A stretch of DNA of 64,000 nt from Pseudomonas fluorescens (GCF_902497855.1 NZ_CABVHU010000006.1:186001-250000), one strand, 5' to 3'; positions 52,451 to 62,915 are shown, counted from the first letter of the stretch. Made by a program: numbers and translations. Notes: generated by a model not told the origin, from the sequence alone.

Positions 52451-53494
52451 ATGAAATATCGCAGGTTGGGTCGTACGGGCCTGAAAGTCTCTCCTCTTTG
52501 TCTGGGGATGATGTCCTACGGTAGTCCGGCTTGGCAGCCTTGGGTGCTTGAGAAGTCTGCTGCACGAAGTTTCGTCAAGCAGGCACTGGATGGCGGTATC
52601 AACTTTTTTGATACCTCTGACTTTTACTCCTATGGCCTCAGTGAAGAAGCGTTAGCCGATGCTACGCACGGTCTGGTACGTCGGGAGGAATTGGTGATCT
52701 CGACCAAGGTCGGTATGCCAATGAGTAACTTGCCCAATGAACAGGGAAATTCGCGAAAGCGAATCAGGGAGGGGATCGATGCTTCCCTTAAGCGCCTAAA
52801 GACTGACTACGTCGATCTCTATTTGCTGCACAAGTGGGATTCTGAAACGCCGATCGAAGAATCTATTGACGCCATGGAAGAGTTGGTCAAGGCCGGCAAG
52901 ATTCTTTATCACGGCGTGTCCAATTTCAGAACGCATCAGATCGCTGGCGCTCAGGCACATTTGCGCTCGCGGAATGAAGGCAGTGGTTTGGCCGCGATGC
53001 AGCTTCAGTACAACCTGGTTTATCGGGAGGAGGAGCGCGAAACGCTGCCGTACTGTGGTGAAAATGGCATTGGCGTGATGGTTTACAGTCCCTTGGCGCG
53101 CGGCTGGTTGATTGGAGGCGATCAGAACGTCTCCGAGCTTACCCAGCGTGAGCGCACCCGTGTGCAGCAAGATGTGAAAGGGCAAGCACTTTACGGGAGC
53201 GAAGGGGATTTTGAAGTCCGGATTCGCCTGCATGAATTGGCGAAACAGCGCGGTATTCCTCCCTCTCGCATTGCCATGGCTTGGATCTTGGCCCGCCCGC
53301 AAGTAAGCACTATCTTGTGTGGCGCGCTCGAACCCCATCATCTTGCGGAGTCTATCGCCGCGCTCGACGTTGTCCTCAGCCCTGAAGACATGAAATACAT
53401 CGAGGAACCGTATCGTCCAGGTCCCCTGCGCACGGCGGGTTACAAAGAAATTCTTGAACAACAAAAAAAAATGCAGCGGATCGGAGTTGAGTGA
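52451..53494 (+). CDS. Aldo/keto reductase, YajO-like
   Basis: 347 aa TIM-barrel oxidoreductase. Catalytic tetrad Asp and Tyr in DTSDFYSYG, Lys in VISTKVG and His in LYHGVSNF; NADP-binding end region STILCGALEPHHL. Reduces a carbonyl or oxidises the alcohol. GGAGGTGGGA before ATG 52451. First gene of the plus-strand operon, with TGATG overlap to the next gene. Confidence 0.88.
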   Translation: MKYRRLGRTGLKVSPLCLGMMSYGSPAWQPWVLEKSAARSFVKQALDGGINFFDTSDFYSYGLSEEALADATHGLVRREELVISTKVGMPMSNLPNEQGNSRKRIREGIDASLKRLKTDYVDLYLLHKWDSETPIEESIDAMEELVKAGKILYHGVSNFRTHQIAGAQAHLRSRNEGSGLAAMQLQYNLVYREEERETLPYCGENGIGVMVYSPLARGWLIGGDQNVSELTQRERTRVQQDVKGQALYGSEGDFEVRIRLHELAKQRGIPPSRIAMAWILARPQVSTILCGALEPHHLAESIAALDVVLSPEDMKYIEEPYRPGPLRTAGYKEILEQQKKMQRIGVE

Positions 53495-54969
53495 TGGCTG
53501 AAGCTAAGAAGTTTCTCGTGAACGGCGAATGGCGAATGGGCAAGGGCGACTCATTTGAGTCCGTTAATCCGGCTGATGGCTCGGTGGTTGACCGGGTGTA
53601 TAGCGCTACGGTGCAGGATGTGGATGATGCTGTACAGGGGGCCGCGCGAGCCGTTGAAGATCCGTCCTGGCGGAATATGCCGGCACACCAGCGTGCCGCG
53701 TTGCTCAATCGGTATGCCGATTTGATTGACCGTGACCGCGATCTGTTGTGCGAGCTGCAAACTCAAGATAACGGCAAGACGCTGGTTGAAGGTTATCAGC
53801 ACATCAACGGTGCAATTCAGAAGTTCCGTTACTGTGCTGCCGTTTGTGAAACCCTTGAATCGACCATCATGCCGCCCCGCGGTGAATATTTTGTCTACAA
53901 GACCTACGAGCCAGTGGGTGTCGTCGCAGCCATGACTGCATTCAATTCTCCTATCCTGCATGAGGCTGGAAAGATTGCCCCGGCGCTTGCGGCAGGGAAC
54001 GCGGTGGTGCTGAAATCATCTGAATTCACGCCATTGATTGGCTTGGAATATGGCCGCCTAGCGCTAGAGGCGGGTGTGCCACCAGGTATTGTGAACGTCG
54101 TCACTGGAGGCGCAGAAGTAGGCGCAGCGCTGGTCAATCACAAACAGGTCAATATGATCGCCTTCACCGGCGGAACCAAAACTGGCCGAATTATTGGTCA
54201 TGCCGCGGCTGAGAAGATTGTTCCGTGTATTTTGGAACTCGGTGGCAAGTCGCCCAATATCGTGTTTGAAGATGCCAATATCGAGCACGCTATTGCGGGC
54301 GTAATTTATGGCATCTTCTCCAACGCCGGACAGTCCTGCATCGCTGGCTCCAGAATTATGGTGCAGGCCTCGATTTATGATGAGTTCGTTGGCAAGCTCG
54401 TCGCAGCCACCAAAAAACTGAAGGTTGGCTCGCCGCGCGATGCCTCGACCGCCGTGGCCCCCGTCGCATCATTCCAGCAGCGGGACATCGTTGAGCGGTT
54501 CATTGAAATGGGCAAAAAAGATCCTCTGGCGACGCTGCTGTGTGGCGGTGAGCGGCCGGCGGGTGAGGAGCTGGACAAAGGCGCCTATGTTGCCCCGACC
54601 CTGTTTGAAGTTCGAGACCACCGTTGCTCGCTTGCACAAGAAGAAATCTTCGGGCCTGTCGGCGTCATTTTGAAATTCGAAAATGAAGAAGATTTGGTGA
54701 GGGTAGCAAACGACACAGTCTTTGGCCTTTCTCTCGGCGTATGGACCGAAAACTACAGAAAAGCTATGCGAACCGTGCGCGCGATTAAAGCAGGTACGGT
54801 TTGGGTGAACACGCACAAGATTGGTCAGCCGAGTGTTCCGATGGGGGGGTTCAAGGAAAGTGGGATCGGTCGCGAAAATGGTATCGACGGGATTCTTGAA
54901 TATCTTCAAATCAAAAATACCTACTGGAGCTTGAGTGAAAAAGCTATTCAGTGGCCACCAAAAGAATGA
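53494..54969 (+). CDS. Aldehyde dehydrogenase (first)
   Basis: 491-aa NAD(P)+-dependent ALDH. Catalytic Cys in SNAGQSCIAGSR near residue 282 and general base Glu in LELGGKSPN near 248; FTGGTKTGR cofactor region. ATG 53494 overlaps the upstream stop by one base. It overlaps or abuts the SMP-30 gene. Typical of betaine/phenylacetaldehyde-type ALDHs; substrate unknown. Confidence 0.9.
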   Translation: MAEAKKFLVNGEWRMGKGDSFESVNPADGSVVDRVYSATVQDVDDAVQGAARAVEDPSWRNMPAHQRAALLNRYADLIDRDRDLLCELQTQDNGKTLVEGYQHINGAIQKFRYCAAVCETLESTIMPPRGEYFVYKTYEPVGVVAAMTAFNSPILHEAGKIAPALAAGNAVVLKSSEFTPLIGLEYGRLALEAGVPPGIVNVVTGGAEVGAALVNHKQVNMIAFTGGTKTGRIIGHAAAEKIVPCILELGGKSPNIVFEDANIEHAIAGVIYGIFSNAGQSCIAGSRIMVQASIYDEFVGKLVAATKKLKVGSPRDASTAVAPVASFQQRDIVERFIEMGKKDPLATLLCGGERPAGEELDKGAYVAPTLFEVRDHRCSLAQEEIFGPVGVILKFENEEDLVRVANDTVFGLSLGVWTENYRKAMRTVRAIKAGTVWVNTHKIGQPSVPMGGFKESGIGRENGIDGILEYLQIKNTYWSLSEKAIQWPPKE

Positions 54970-54976
54970 GGCCGTG

Positions 54977-55849
54977 ATGCAAGTCGAAGCTGTGGACGTC
55001 GAGCGTGATTTGCTAGGTGAGGGCCCAGTTTGGGATGCGCGCATCAATGCGCTTTACTGGGCTGATCAGCTCGGTAAGCGCGTCAGGCGCCTGAATCCCG
55101 CCACGGGTGAATACAGCGAGTGGAAAGTCGATACAGTCTTGGGCTGTATCGTTCTGACCAGTGAAATAAACGTGCTGCTGATTGCGCTTACTGATGGTCT
55201 TTACACCCTCGACCTGCGTAACAGTCACTTTTCACGCATTGTGCACCTACCCCAACCTAGGACTGGAGTTCGGTTGAACGATGGCCGCGCTGACCGTTCC
55301 GGCAGACTGATCTTTGGCAGCGTTACCACCGATGGTGGTGAGCCTGCGGGTGTGGTGTATCGGTTGCTGACGAATGGAACAGTGGAAACCCTGCGTGAAG
55401 GTATGGCGATCGTCAATGCAATCTGCTGTTCCCCAGACGGGCGTCGGATTTACTACACCGACAGTAGGGAAGGGCTGATTTACGTAAGGGACTGCGACCT
55501 AAAAGGCAACTGGATAGGGGAAGAACAAATCTTCACCGATATGAAGCCTCATGGTGGCGCACCAGACGGCGCTACCGTAGATGCGCAGGGCGGGGTGTGG
55601 ATTGCGCAAATCATGGGCGGAAAAGTATTCCGATTTTCGTCTGATGGTGTGCTGGACCGTGTGATTGAGATGCCTGCGCCTTACGTTTCGTCTGTCGCCT
55701 TTGGTGGTGAGCACCTTGATGTGCTGTACGTCACATCCGTCAGAGAAACCGGGATGCTTATAAGTACCGAGCACGAAGAGGCTGGCAAGTTATTCGCCAT
55801 TACCGGGCTAGGCGTCACAGGCATTGCCGAGCCGTATCTGACTTTATAA
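54977..55849 (+). CDS. SMP-30/gluconolactonase-like lactonase
   Basis: 290-aa six-bladed beta-propeller. Metal ligands sit in LGEGPVWD (Glu near 15), RLNDGRADRSGRLIFG (Asn/Asp near 103-107) and YYTDSREG; the DGATVDAQGGVWIA blade motif is present. It would hydrolyse a lactone, which fits the product of a Baeyer-Villiger or oxidase step. ATG 54977 lies 8 bases after the ALDH stop. Confidence 0.88.
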   Translation: MQVEAVDVERDLLGEGPVWDARINALYWADQLGKRVRRLNPATGEYSEWKVDTVLGCIVLTSEINVLLIALTDGLYTLDLRNSHFSRIVHLPQPRTGVRLNDGRADRSGRLIFGSVTTDGGEPAGVVYRLLTNGTVETLREGMAIVNAICCSPDGRRIYYTDSREGLIYVRDCDLKGNWIGEEQIFTDMKPHGGAPDGATVDAQGGVWIAQIMGGKVFRFSSDGVLDRVIEMPAPYVSSVAFGGEHLDVLYVTSVRETGMLISTEHEEAGKLFAITGLGVTGIAEPYLTL

Positions 55850-55885
55850 ACGCTCACGGCCAATTCTAATAAGAAGGAGAGTGCA

Positions 55886-57712
55886 ATGGTCGATAATGAC
55901 AACCTGACTGATATTGTAAAACATTGGCTGGCTGCTTTTGAAAAGGCGTTGGTTGAGGGTGATCGCTCTGAACTAGAGGCGCTATTTCTAGGAGAGTCCT
56001 ACTGGCGCGATCAAGTCGCGTTGACTTGGGATATGCGCCAGGCGCATGGTCGGCAGCAGGTCGTGGACGGTTTGCTTGAGGTCCAGTCATGGACGCGCCC
56101 TTCAGCATTTTCCATCTCGGATATTCTCCCCGCACCAACCGAAGTCTCACTGCTGAACCACCAGGTAATCGAAGCCTATATCGTCTTCAAGGTTCACCAT
56201 GGTCAGGGGCAAGGATTGCTTCGTCTTGTGCGCGATGAGTCATCGCGCATTGGCTCACGATGCTTTTTACTGGGGACCGATATCCTCAGTCTTAACTCCG
56301 TTTCGGAAACGCTCGGCAACCGTGTCACACGTGAACGGACGGCGCCGGTCTTCCCTCTACATGGCTATACGCCCAAACGCCAAGGGCAATATTTTAGTGA
56401 GCATCGAGTAGAGAAAAAGCTGTTCGAAAACAATGATCCGGATGTACTGATCATTGGCGCCGGGCACTCCGGGATGAGTGTCGGTGCGCGGCTGGACCGA
56501 ATGGGTCAGTCGTATTTGATCATCGATCGCGGAAGCAGACTCGGCGATAGCTGGCGCAATCGTTATGAATCGCTGGCGTTGCATACCATCGGTGCAGTCA
56601 ACAATCTTCCCTACCTGAAAAGTCCTGAGATTTTTCCCGATTATGTCGCGAAAAACCTGTGGGCCGATTGGCTGGAAGCGTACGGCAGGATGATGTCGCT
56701 GAATATCTGGTTACAGACTGATGCCGTTAGTGGTGCGTTTGATGAAGGGAGTGGGCGCTGGAACATATGCATCAAACAGGCCGATGGTTCTAGCCGTGTG
56801 ATGCATCCCAAGCATATCGTATGGGCGACTGGTGGGATCGGGCTCAATCCAAAACCGTTTAACGCACCTGGGCTCGAAACGTTTAAAGGGAAGGTTATCC
56901 ACTCCAAGTTCTACCGTTCGGGCAGCGAATTTGAAGGTCAGAACGTTTTGGTTGTTGGATCCGGTACAAGTTCGTTCGATATGTGCTACGACCTCTACCT
57001 GCGTGGCGCTAAGCCGACCATGTTGCAGCGCAGTGAGACATCGGTTGTCCCGCTCGAAGAAGGCGTGCGCTATAACCGGGACTACCTGCCAGGTGGGCAG
57101 TCGCTCGAGATCTCTGACCTTCGTCGTGGAGCGGGTGCCGTCTATCCGATCATCATTGAGATCCTGAAAAAAGAAACCACAGCGTGCAATGAGCGCAACG
57201 CCGAGCTATTCGCAAAGTTGAGAGATCGCGGCCTATGGATTGGCGACGGCGATGACGGCAGTGGTTGGCTGGGCAAGCTGTTCAAGAGCTTTAAAGGCTT
57301 CCATCTCAACATGGGCGTTCTTGAGGAGATCGTCGACGGCAATGTACAGATCCAGCAAATGTCGGAGGTTGAATGCTTCGTCGAAAATGGCATTCGTCTG
57401 AAAGACGGGACCGTGAAGCAGTTCGATACCGTGGTGGCTGCGACAGGCTTTATGAACTCCAATGAAGACGTTGCCGAAGTATTTGGTGATGAGGTCGCGG
57501 CGCGGGTCGGACCCTGCAGTGGACTTGATGAAACAGGCGAGCCGATGGGCCTCGCTAAGCCCCTCAAGCAGCGTCAATTCTGGCAAGTCTATGGTGGTAT
57601 CAACGACTGTCGGCGGTTGAGCCGTCATATTGCGCTTCAGATCATTGCCCAGCTCAAGGGCTATGTGCCTCCCTTGAAACGATCTGACGACGGCGGGCTG
57701 ACCAAACTGTAG
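55886..57712 (+). CDS. Flavin-containing (class B) monooxygenase with N-terminal SnoaL-like domain
   Basis: 608 aa. Residues 1-150 form an NTF2/SnoaL-like domain (LAAFEKALVEGDRSELEALF). The rest is a two-dinucleotide flavoprotein: FAD site GAGHSG at 191-196 in DVLIIGAGHSGMSVGARL, NADPH site GSGTSS at 358-363, and the FMO-type FKGKVIHSKFYR at 333-344 resembling FxGxxxH. It would hydroxylate or insert oxygen using NADPH and O2. AAGGAGA precedes ATG 55886. Confidence 0.9.
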   Translation: MVDNDNLTDIVKHWLAAFEKALVEGDRSELEALFLGESYWRDQVALTWDMRQAHGRQQVVDGLLEVQSWTRPSAFSISDILPAPTEVSLLNHQVIEAYIVFKVHHGQGQGLLRLVRDESSRIGSRCFLLGTDILSLNSVSETLGNRVTRERTAPVFPLHGYTPKRQGQYFSEHRVEKKLFENNDPDVLIIGAGHSGMSVGARLDRMGQSYLIIDRGSRLGDSWRNRYESLALHTIGAVNNLPYLKSPEIFPDYVAKNLWADWLEAYGRMMSLNIWLQTDAVSGAFDEGSGRWNICIKQADGSSRVMHPKHIVWATGGIGLNPKPFNAPGLETFKGKVIHSKFYRSGSEFEGQNVLVVGSGTSSFDMCYDLYLRGAKPTMLQRSETSVVPLEEGVRYNRDYLPGGQSLEISDLRRGAGAVYPIIIEILKKETTACNERNAELFAKLRDRGLWIGDGDDGSGWLGKLFKSFKGFHLNMGVLEEIVDGNVQIQQMSEVECFVENGIRLKDGTVKQFDTVVAATGFMNSNEDVAEVFGDEVAARVGPCSGLDETGEPMGLAKPLKQRQFWQVYGGINDCRRLSRHIALQIIAQLKGYVPPLKRSDDGGLTKL

Positions 57713-57878
57713 GCGTTGCGTACTGGCCCACGGATGACGGACGCAATATCTGCGGGCCTTAGTAGCTAATGCGAGCCCTATCAACGTTGATACGTACTCC
57801 AAACCTGTGGCTGAAATCAGTGGGTTGTGTTGTCGCGAACTGATTTCTTGTACAGGCGGTAGACGGAGAAAAATTATA

Positions 57879-59543
57879 GTGATCAAAGTCGAAGATTCAT
57901 CCCGTTCGCCTGATGGCAACGGACAGGTAGATACTCCAGTACTGATCGTAGGCGGTGGTCCTGTAGGCCTTTCGCTGGCGTTGGAGTTAGCCTACCGGGG
58001 TGTGAAATGCTTGCTAATCGATCAGGGTGACGGCGTTGTCCGCCTTTCGAAAATGGGGCATGTATCGGTGCGCTCCATGGAGCACTGCCGTCGATGGGGC
58101 ATTGCCACCGATGTTCGAAATTGCGGCTTCCCGGAAGACTTCCCGCTCAATCAGATTTTTTGCACCAGTCTCAATGGTCAGTTGATTACGACCCTGGAGT
58201 ATCCCTCTGGGTCGCAAGAGCCTGCCTCTCATCTGAGCCCCGAGAAAAAACAGCGTTGCCCTCAACTGTGGTTCGATCCCATTCTGGCGCGTGCGGCAGA
58301 GCGCTCCGAGCATGTCACGCTCAGATACCGAACGCGGCTCGTTTCGTTCAACGAAACCCAAGAAGGTGTCGAGGTCGTGTTGGAGAACCTTGATGACGGT
58401 ACTCGCGAGACATTGCAAACCACTTACCTTGCTGCTTGCGACGGGGCTGGTAGTCGGGTTCGCAGAGCCTTGGATATCGAGATGCAGGGCGATCCGGTGT
58501 TGAGCTACTCCACGGGTATCTACTTCACCTCGCGTGATCTCCTGAAGCATCAGCACGTTGGAATTGGTTCGCGGTATTGGATGGTCGGCACCGAAGGTGT
58601 CTGGGGCAATCTCACTGTTGTAGATGCCAAGGATGTCTGGCGGCTTACGATCACGGGCAACAAAGAAAAAGTCGAGGCTGACAACTTTGATGCTGATACA
58701 TGGCTGCGACGTTGCCTGGGTCGTGATGACATCGAATACTCCATCACTGCGGTGTTGCCATGGCGCAGAAGTCGCCTCGTGGCCAGTGCATTCCGGCGCG
58801 GGCGGGTGTTTCTAGCGGGAGACGCTTGCCATGTAAACGCGCCCAACGGTGGCTATGGCATGAACACTGGGCTCGGTGACGCAGTCGATCTGGGCTGGAA
58901 GCTTGCCGCGACCCTGCAGGGTTGGGGGGGCGAAGGCTTGCTGGATAGCTATGAGCTTGAGCGCCAGCCGATTGCCCAGCGCAACGTTGATGCTGCTGCC
59001 TATAACTTCGGCTCCACGATGCCAAAGGTGGATTACTCTGGCGTGATCCTGGATGGCCCAGATGGAGAAGCCTCGCGGCGCGCTGTCGCTGACGCTATGA
59101 CTCAAGGCACGCGCCAAGAGTTCGAGACATATGGTGTTCATCTTGGGTACCGCTATGAAGGGTCTCCAATCATCGTCGCTGATGGTTCCCCGATGCCTGA
59201 GGATCACCTTTCTGACTATGTGCCAGTGGCCAGACCAGGGCACCGAGCTCCGCACATCAACCTTTCTGACGGCCGATCGATTCTTGACCTTTTTGGGAAC
59301 GGGTTTGTGCTGCTGCAGTTCAAGTCGCGCGATGGGGCCGACCTTGCTGGTTCGTTGACGCATGCCGCCGCGAGCATGGGTGTTCCATTGAGTGTTGAGG
59401 TGATCCTGGATCCGAAGGTGCGAGATCTTTATCAGGCCGATTATGTTCTGGTGCGCCCCGACGGCCATGTCGCCTGGCGAGGTAATTGGCTGGATATCAG
59501 CGCGAAGATGCTGATCGATGTAGTGAGTGGATGTGCACGATAA
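57879..59543 (+). CDS. FAD-dependent aromatic hydroxylase (MhpA/TfdB/PheA-like group A monooxygenase)
   Basis: 554 aa. FAD-binding VLIVGGGPVGLSLALELAY near residue 20, DG-type CDGAGSRVRR near 190, GD motif RVFLAGDACHVNAPNGGYGM near 310, and a C-terminal thioredoxin-like domain ending WLDISAKMLIDVV, as in phenol hydroxylases. GTG at 57879 with GGAGA upstream is chosen over the 57807 frame. Hydroxylates an aromatic ring with NAD(P)H and O2. 166-base gap to the upstream gene. Confidence 0.9.
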   Translation: MIKVEDSSRSPDGNGQVDTPVLIVGGGPVGLSLALELAYRGVKCLLIDQGDGVVRLSKMGHVSVRSMEHCRRWGIATDVRNCGFPEDFPLNQIFCTSLNGQLITTLEYPSGSQEPASHLSPEKKQRCPQLWFDPILARAAERSEHVTLRYRTRLVSFNETQEGVEVVLENLDDGTRETLQTTYLAACDGAGSRVRRALDIEMQGDPVLSYSTGIYFTSRDLLKHQHVGIGSRYWMVGTEGVWGNLTVVDAKDVWRLTITGNKEKVEADNFDADTWLRRCLGRDDIEYSITAVLPWRRSRLVASAFRRGRVFLAGDACHVNAPNGGYGMNTGLGDAVDLGWKLAATLQGWGGEGLLDSYELERQPIAQRNVDAAAYNFGSTMPKVDYSGVILDGPDGEASRRAVADAMTQGTRQEFETYGVHLGYRYEGSPIIVADGSPMPEDHLSDYVPVARPGHRAPHINLSDGRSILDLFGNGFVLLQFKSRDGADLAGSLTHAAASMGVPLSVEVILDPKVRDLYQADYVLVRPDGHVAWRGNWLDISAKMLIDVVSGCAR

Positions 59544-59597
59544 ACACAGTGCTGTTTAGTTGCTTTATAGCATCGGATTACCTTTAAGAGGTTGGGT

Positions 59598-61034
59598 ATG
59601 ACTCAAGAATTCAAGAACCTTATCGATGGTCAGTGGGTGGCGGGAGACGGCTATTCCGAGAACATCAACCCAGCCAATACCGGTGAGGTAGTCGGCAGGT
59701 TCGCCAAAGCGTCCTCCGAGCAGGTTGCCGAAGCGGTAGCTGCCGCTCGGCGGACCTCGAAGAAGTGGGCGGCGGTCAATAGCCAGGAGCGGACCGACAT
59801 TCTGCGTCGTGCAGCTCACGCGCTGCGCACCGAGAGCGCGCGGCTTGGTGAAGTACTGAGCCGAGAACAAGGTAGAACGCTGCGCGAGGCCATTGGCGAA
59901 GTCATCAGATCTGCACAGGTTTTTGAGTACTTCGCGGGAGAGGTCGTGAGAACGGGCGGTGAGATTTTCCCCTCAACCCGATCGGGCGCGGACGTCTATG
60001 TAACGCGTGAACCCGTGGGTGTGGTCGGGATGATCACGCCATGGAACGTTCCTAGTGCAATTCCAGCCTGGAAAATTGCGCCAGCGCTAGCCTACGGTAA
60101 CTGCGTGGTGATCAAGCCAGCAGATCTGGTGCCTGCCAGTACGTGGGAGATTTGTCGAATCCTGAAAGAGTCAGGGCTTCCCGATGGCGTATTGAATTTG
60201 GTTATGGGGCCTGGACGGCAAGTCGGTGAAGCACTGCTAAATGCGTCGGATATCGACGCTATTACCTTCACTGGATCAGTTCCCACAGGTCGTCACGTGG
60301 CATCCAGTACTGCACAGCGGCAGAAGAAAGTGCAGTGCGAAATGGGAGGGAAAAACCCTCTAATCATCCTAGATGATGCAGACCTTGAGTTGGCGGTAGA
60401 AATCGCCATTGACGGTGGTTTCTATTGGACTGGGCAGCGCTGCACGGCATCGAGCCGTCTGATCGTTCAGGAAGGTATCCACGATCGATTCGTAGCCAGG
60501 ATGCTCGAAGTGATGGGCACGCTGAAAGTTGATAACGGCCTGTTTTCCGATACACACATCGGTCCGGCGGTTGATGAGCGTCAGTTGAACCAAAACCTTC
60601 GCTACGTTGACATCGCCAGAGACGAGGGCGGTGAAGTTTATGGTGGAGAACGGTTGACGCGCGACACCCCTGGATTCTTCATGTCGCCAGCGTTGATACT
60701 CAATACCGAGAACCACTGGCGCATCAACCGTGAGGAGGTCTTCGGTCCTGTGTGCAGCGTGATACGTGTCAAGGATTATGAGCAGGCATTGAACATTGCA
60801 AATGATACGGAGTTTGGATTGTCTGCCGGTATCTGTACCAATTCGCTGGCTCACTCGACCCACTTCCGTAAGCATTCCACGACGGGAGTCGTCGCGGTGA
60901 ACATGACCACTTCAGGCTCGGAATATCATGTCGCATTTGGCGGGCGCAAGGCGTCAAGCTACGGCGCACGGGAGCAGGGACGTTACGCCCTGGACTTCTA
61001 CACAGCGATCAAAACCTCGTATGTAAAATCGTAG
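59598..61034 (+). CDS. Aldehyde dehydrogenase (second)
   Basis: 478 aa. Cys282 in WTGQRCTASSRL and Glu248 in QCEMGGKNPLI (C-x-x-G type), FTGSVPTGRHV. The pattern resembles alpha-ketoglutaric semialdehyde or succinate-semialdehyde-type dehydrogenases. AAGAGG before ATG 59598. Confidence 0.9.
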   Translation: MTQEFKNLIDGQWVAGDGYSENINPANTGEVVGRFAKASSEQVAEAVAAARRTSKKWAAVNSQERTDILRRAAHALRTESARLGEVLSREQGRTLREAIGEVIRSAQVFEYFAGEVVRTGGEIFPSTRSGADVYVTREPVGVVGMITPWNVPSAIPAWKIAPALAYGNCVVIKPADLVPASTWEICRILKESGLPDGVLNLVMGPGRQVGEALLNASDIDAITFTGSVPTGRHVASSTAQRQKKVQCEMGGKNPLIILDDADLELAVEIAIDGGFYWTGQRCTASSRLIVQEGIHDRFVARMLEVMGTLKVDNGLFSDTHIGPAVDERQLNQNLRYVDIARDEGGEVYGGERLTRDTPGFFMSPALILNTENHWRINREEVFGPVCSVIRVKDYEQALNIANDTEFGLSAGICTNSLAHSTHFRKHSTTGVVAVNMTTSGSEYHVAFGGRKASSYGAREQGRYALDFYTAIKTSYVKS

Positions 61035-61310
61035 CCAACCAAAAAAACACGGTCTTGAAACGCGCCGGTTGTTATCTGTTCAGGTGTGGAAATCTGCGAA
61101 TTTCCCTCGAGCTGACAGCGGCCGTCGTATCCGAATCAAGCGGAGGCTTAGCGTGATAACAAAACAACAACAGCTAATGCATTCAGTTACTCAGTGGCAT
61201 TTGCACTGTTCTGAAACATGCTTTTCAACGATGACGCCGCAGTCCCAGAGCGGCGCGGGCGAATCACTCGTCAGTGCGATTTCGCGCGTTGCTGCGCAGG
61301 GGAGCACGTT
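61035..61310. other. Gap before the GMC oxidoreductase gene
   Basis: 276 bases; includes GGAAAT/ATTTCC-type inverted pair near 61086-61104 and an open upstream extension of the GMC frame that looks non-coding. May hold a secondary promoter. Confidence 0.4.
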
Positions 61311-62915
61311 ATGACACAGCCGGCACAGTGGGATCATATTGTTGTCGGTGCAGGCAGTGCAGGTGCAATCGTCGCGGCCCGTTTAAGTGAAGATCCGACC
61401 TGCAAGGTTCTGTTGCTGGAGGCCGGGGGCGAAGCAAACAGGCTACGTTTCAGAATTCCAGCGATGTCTGCCACCAAAGTCCTTGGCGATCCTCAGTACG
61501 ATTGGTTGTTCGTGACCGAGCCAGATCCATCGCGCCTGGACAAAGTGGATGTCTGGTTTCGCGGCAAGGTGCTCGGGGGTTCCTCCCAGCTCAATGGGAC
61601 TATCTATGCACGCGGCAACCGATCGGATTACGATCACTGGGAAACATTGGGTAATACCGGCTGGAGTTATGATGCGCTCTTGCCGTTCTTCCGCAGGCTG
61701 GAAAATGGTAGCGCGATATCCGCGCACGAGTACGGACAGGCTGGTCCAGTGCATATTTCTCCTGCCAAGGGCGTGCCGAAGATTTGTCATGCGTTTATCA
61801 AGGCGATGGGTGAGATCGGGGTGCCGGCCACCTCGAACTACAATCGCGCAGCGCAGACCGGCGCCTCACTCACGCATTTCAACCAGCGCCGCGGACTGCG
61901 GGAAAGCACTGAACATGCCTTCCTGAAAGAGGCGAGAAAACGCCCTAACCTGACGGTCATGACGCACACGTTGGCGCGTCGGATTGTCTTTGAGGGCAAA
62001 CGGGCAATTGGCGTTGAATTCGATCACGACGGTAAGACGCGTATCGAATATTCCCGGCACGATGTGGTGTTGTCGGCGAGCGCGTTCAACTCAGCCAAAC
62101 TGCTCATGCTCTCCGGAATCGGTGATCCGGACGCACTAAGCAAACACGGCATTGCCACGGTGCATGCCAACGTTCATGTTGGACAGCACCTTCAAGAGCA
62201 CCCCGCCATCCCGCTGAAAGCGTTCGTCAAAGTGCGGACAGTGAATCAGGATATGGGCGTTCTAGGACAGATGAAAACGGCAATACGCTGGCTGTTTACG
62301 CGGGGAGGACCGGCGAGTTTCATTTTTCCAGCTATCGCTTTCGCAAAATCAAGCAGCACGCTCGATTATCCAGATCTTCAGTTTCACTTTGCCCCTTGGA
62401 TCAACGATATAGGTCCGGACGGAGTGAAGTGGCTCGATCGGGCTGGCGTCACCATGTTGGTCAATGTCAATCGGTCGTTTTCCAGTGGTTTTGTCTCGCT
62501 TCGATCTGCTGATCCCAATGATCCACCGCTCATCCAGCCCAACATGCTGGGGAGCCGTGAAGAGGTGGAACTGCTGAAAAAAGCGGTCCGCATGGGACGT
62601 CAGATATGGAAGACCAAGGCGTTTGCTCCTTATTTCCAGGAAGAGTATCCGTCCGGCGTAGACCTAGAAGATGACGAAGCGCTTGAACAGTTCGTTCGCC
62701 GGGAAGCTTCGCCTTCATATCACGCGTGTGGGACGGTGCGTATGGGCGTCGATGAGAGCGCCGTTGTCGATCCACGACTGAGGGTTCACGGTACTGAGAA
62801 CCTGCGCGTAGTTGACTGCTCCATCATTCCGCAAGTGCCGTCGGGCAATATCAACGCCATCTCCATGATCATTGGGGAAAAAGGCGCAACCCTGATTAAG
62901 GAAGACAAACGATGA
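61311..62915 (+). CDS. GMC-family FAD alcohol oxidase/dehydrogenase
   Basis: 534 aa. FAD motif VVGAGSAGAIVAARLSE near residue 10, GMC signature 1 with FRGKVLGGSSQLNGTIYARG near 85, GMC signature 2-type ASAFNSAKLLMLSGIG, catalytic His in SYHACGTVRMG and Asn in PSGNINAISM. Oxidises a primary alcohol to aldehyde, feeding an adjacent aldehyde dehydrogenase. Start ATG 61311 with GGGGAG upstream; the longer frame from 61218 lacks one. ATGA overlap with the next gene. Confidence 0.9.
   Translation: MTQPAQWDHIVVGAGSAGAIVAARLSEDPTCKVLLLEAGGEANRLRFRIPAMSATKVLGDPQYDWLFVTEPDPSRLDKVDVWFRGKVLGGSSQLNGTIYARGNRSDYDHWETLGNTGWSYDALLPFFRRLENGSAISAHEYGQAGPVHISPAKGVPKICHAFIKAMGEIGVPATSNYNRAAQTGASLTHFNQRRGLRESTEHAFLKEARKRPNLTVMTHTLARRIVFEGKRAIGVEFDHDGKTRIEYSRHDVVLSASAFNSAKLLMLSGIGDPDALSKHGIATVHANVHVGQHLQEHPAIPLKAFVKVRTVNQDMGVLGQMKTAIRWLFTRGGPASFIFPAIAFAKSSSTLDYPDLQFHFAPWINDIGPDGVKWLDRAGVTMLVNVNRSFSSGFVSLRSADPNDPPLIQPNMLGSREEVELLKKAVRMGRQIWKTKAFAPYFQEEYPSGVDLEDDEALEQFVRREASPSYHACGTVRMGVDESAVVDPRLRVHGTENLRVVDCSIIPQVPSGNINAISMIIGEKGATLIKEDKR

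Noticed and set aside
57233..57919. 228-codon minus-strand frame opposite the flavin monooxygenase
   Set aside because: Mirror of the FMO coding frame; no start signal.
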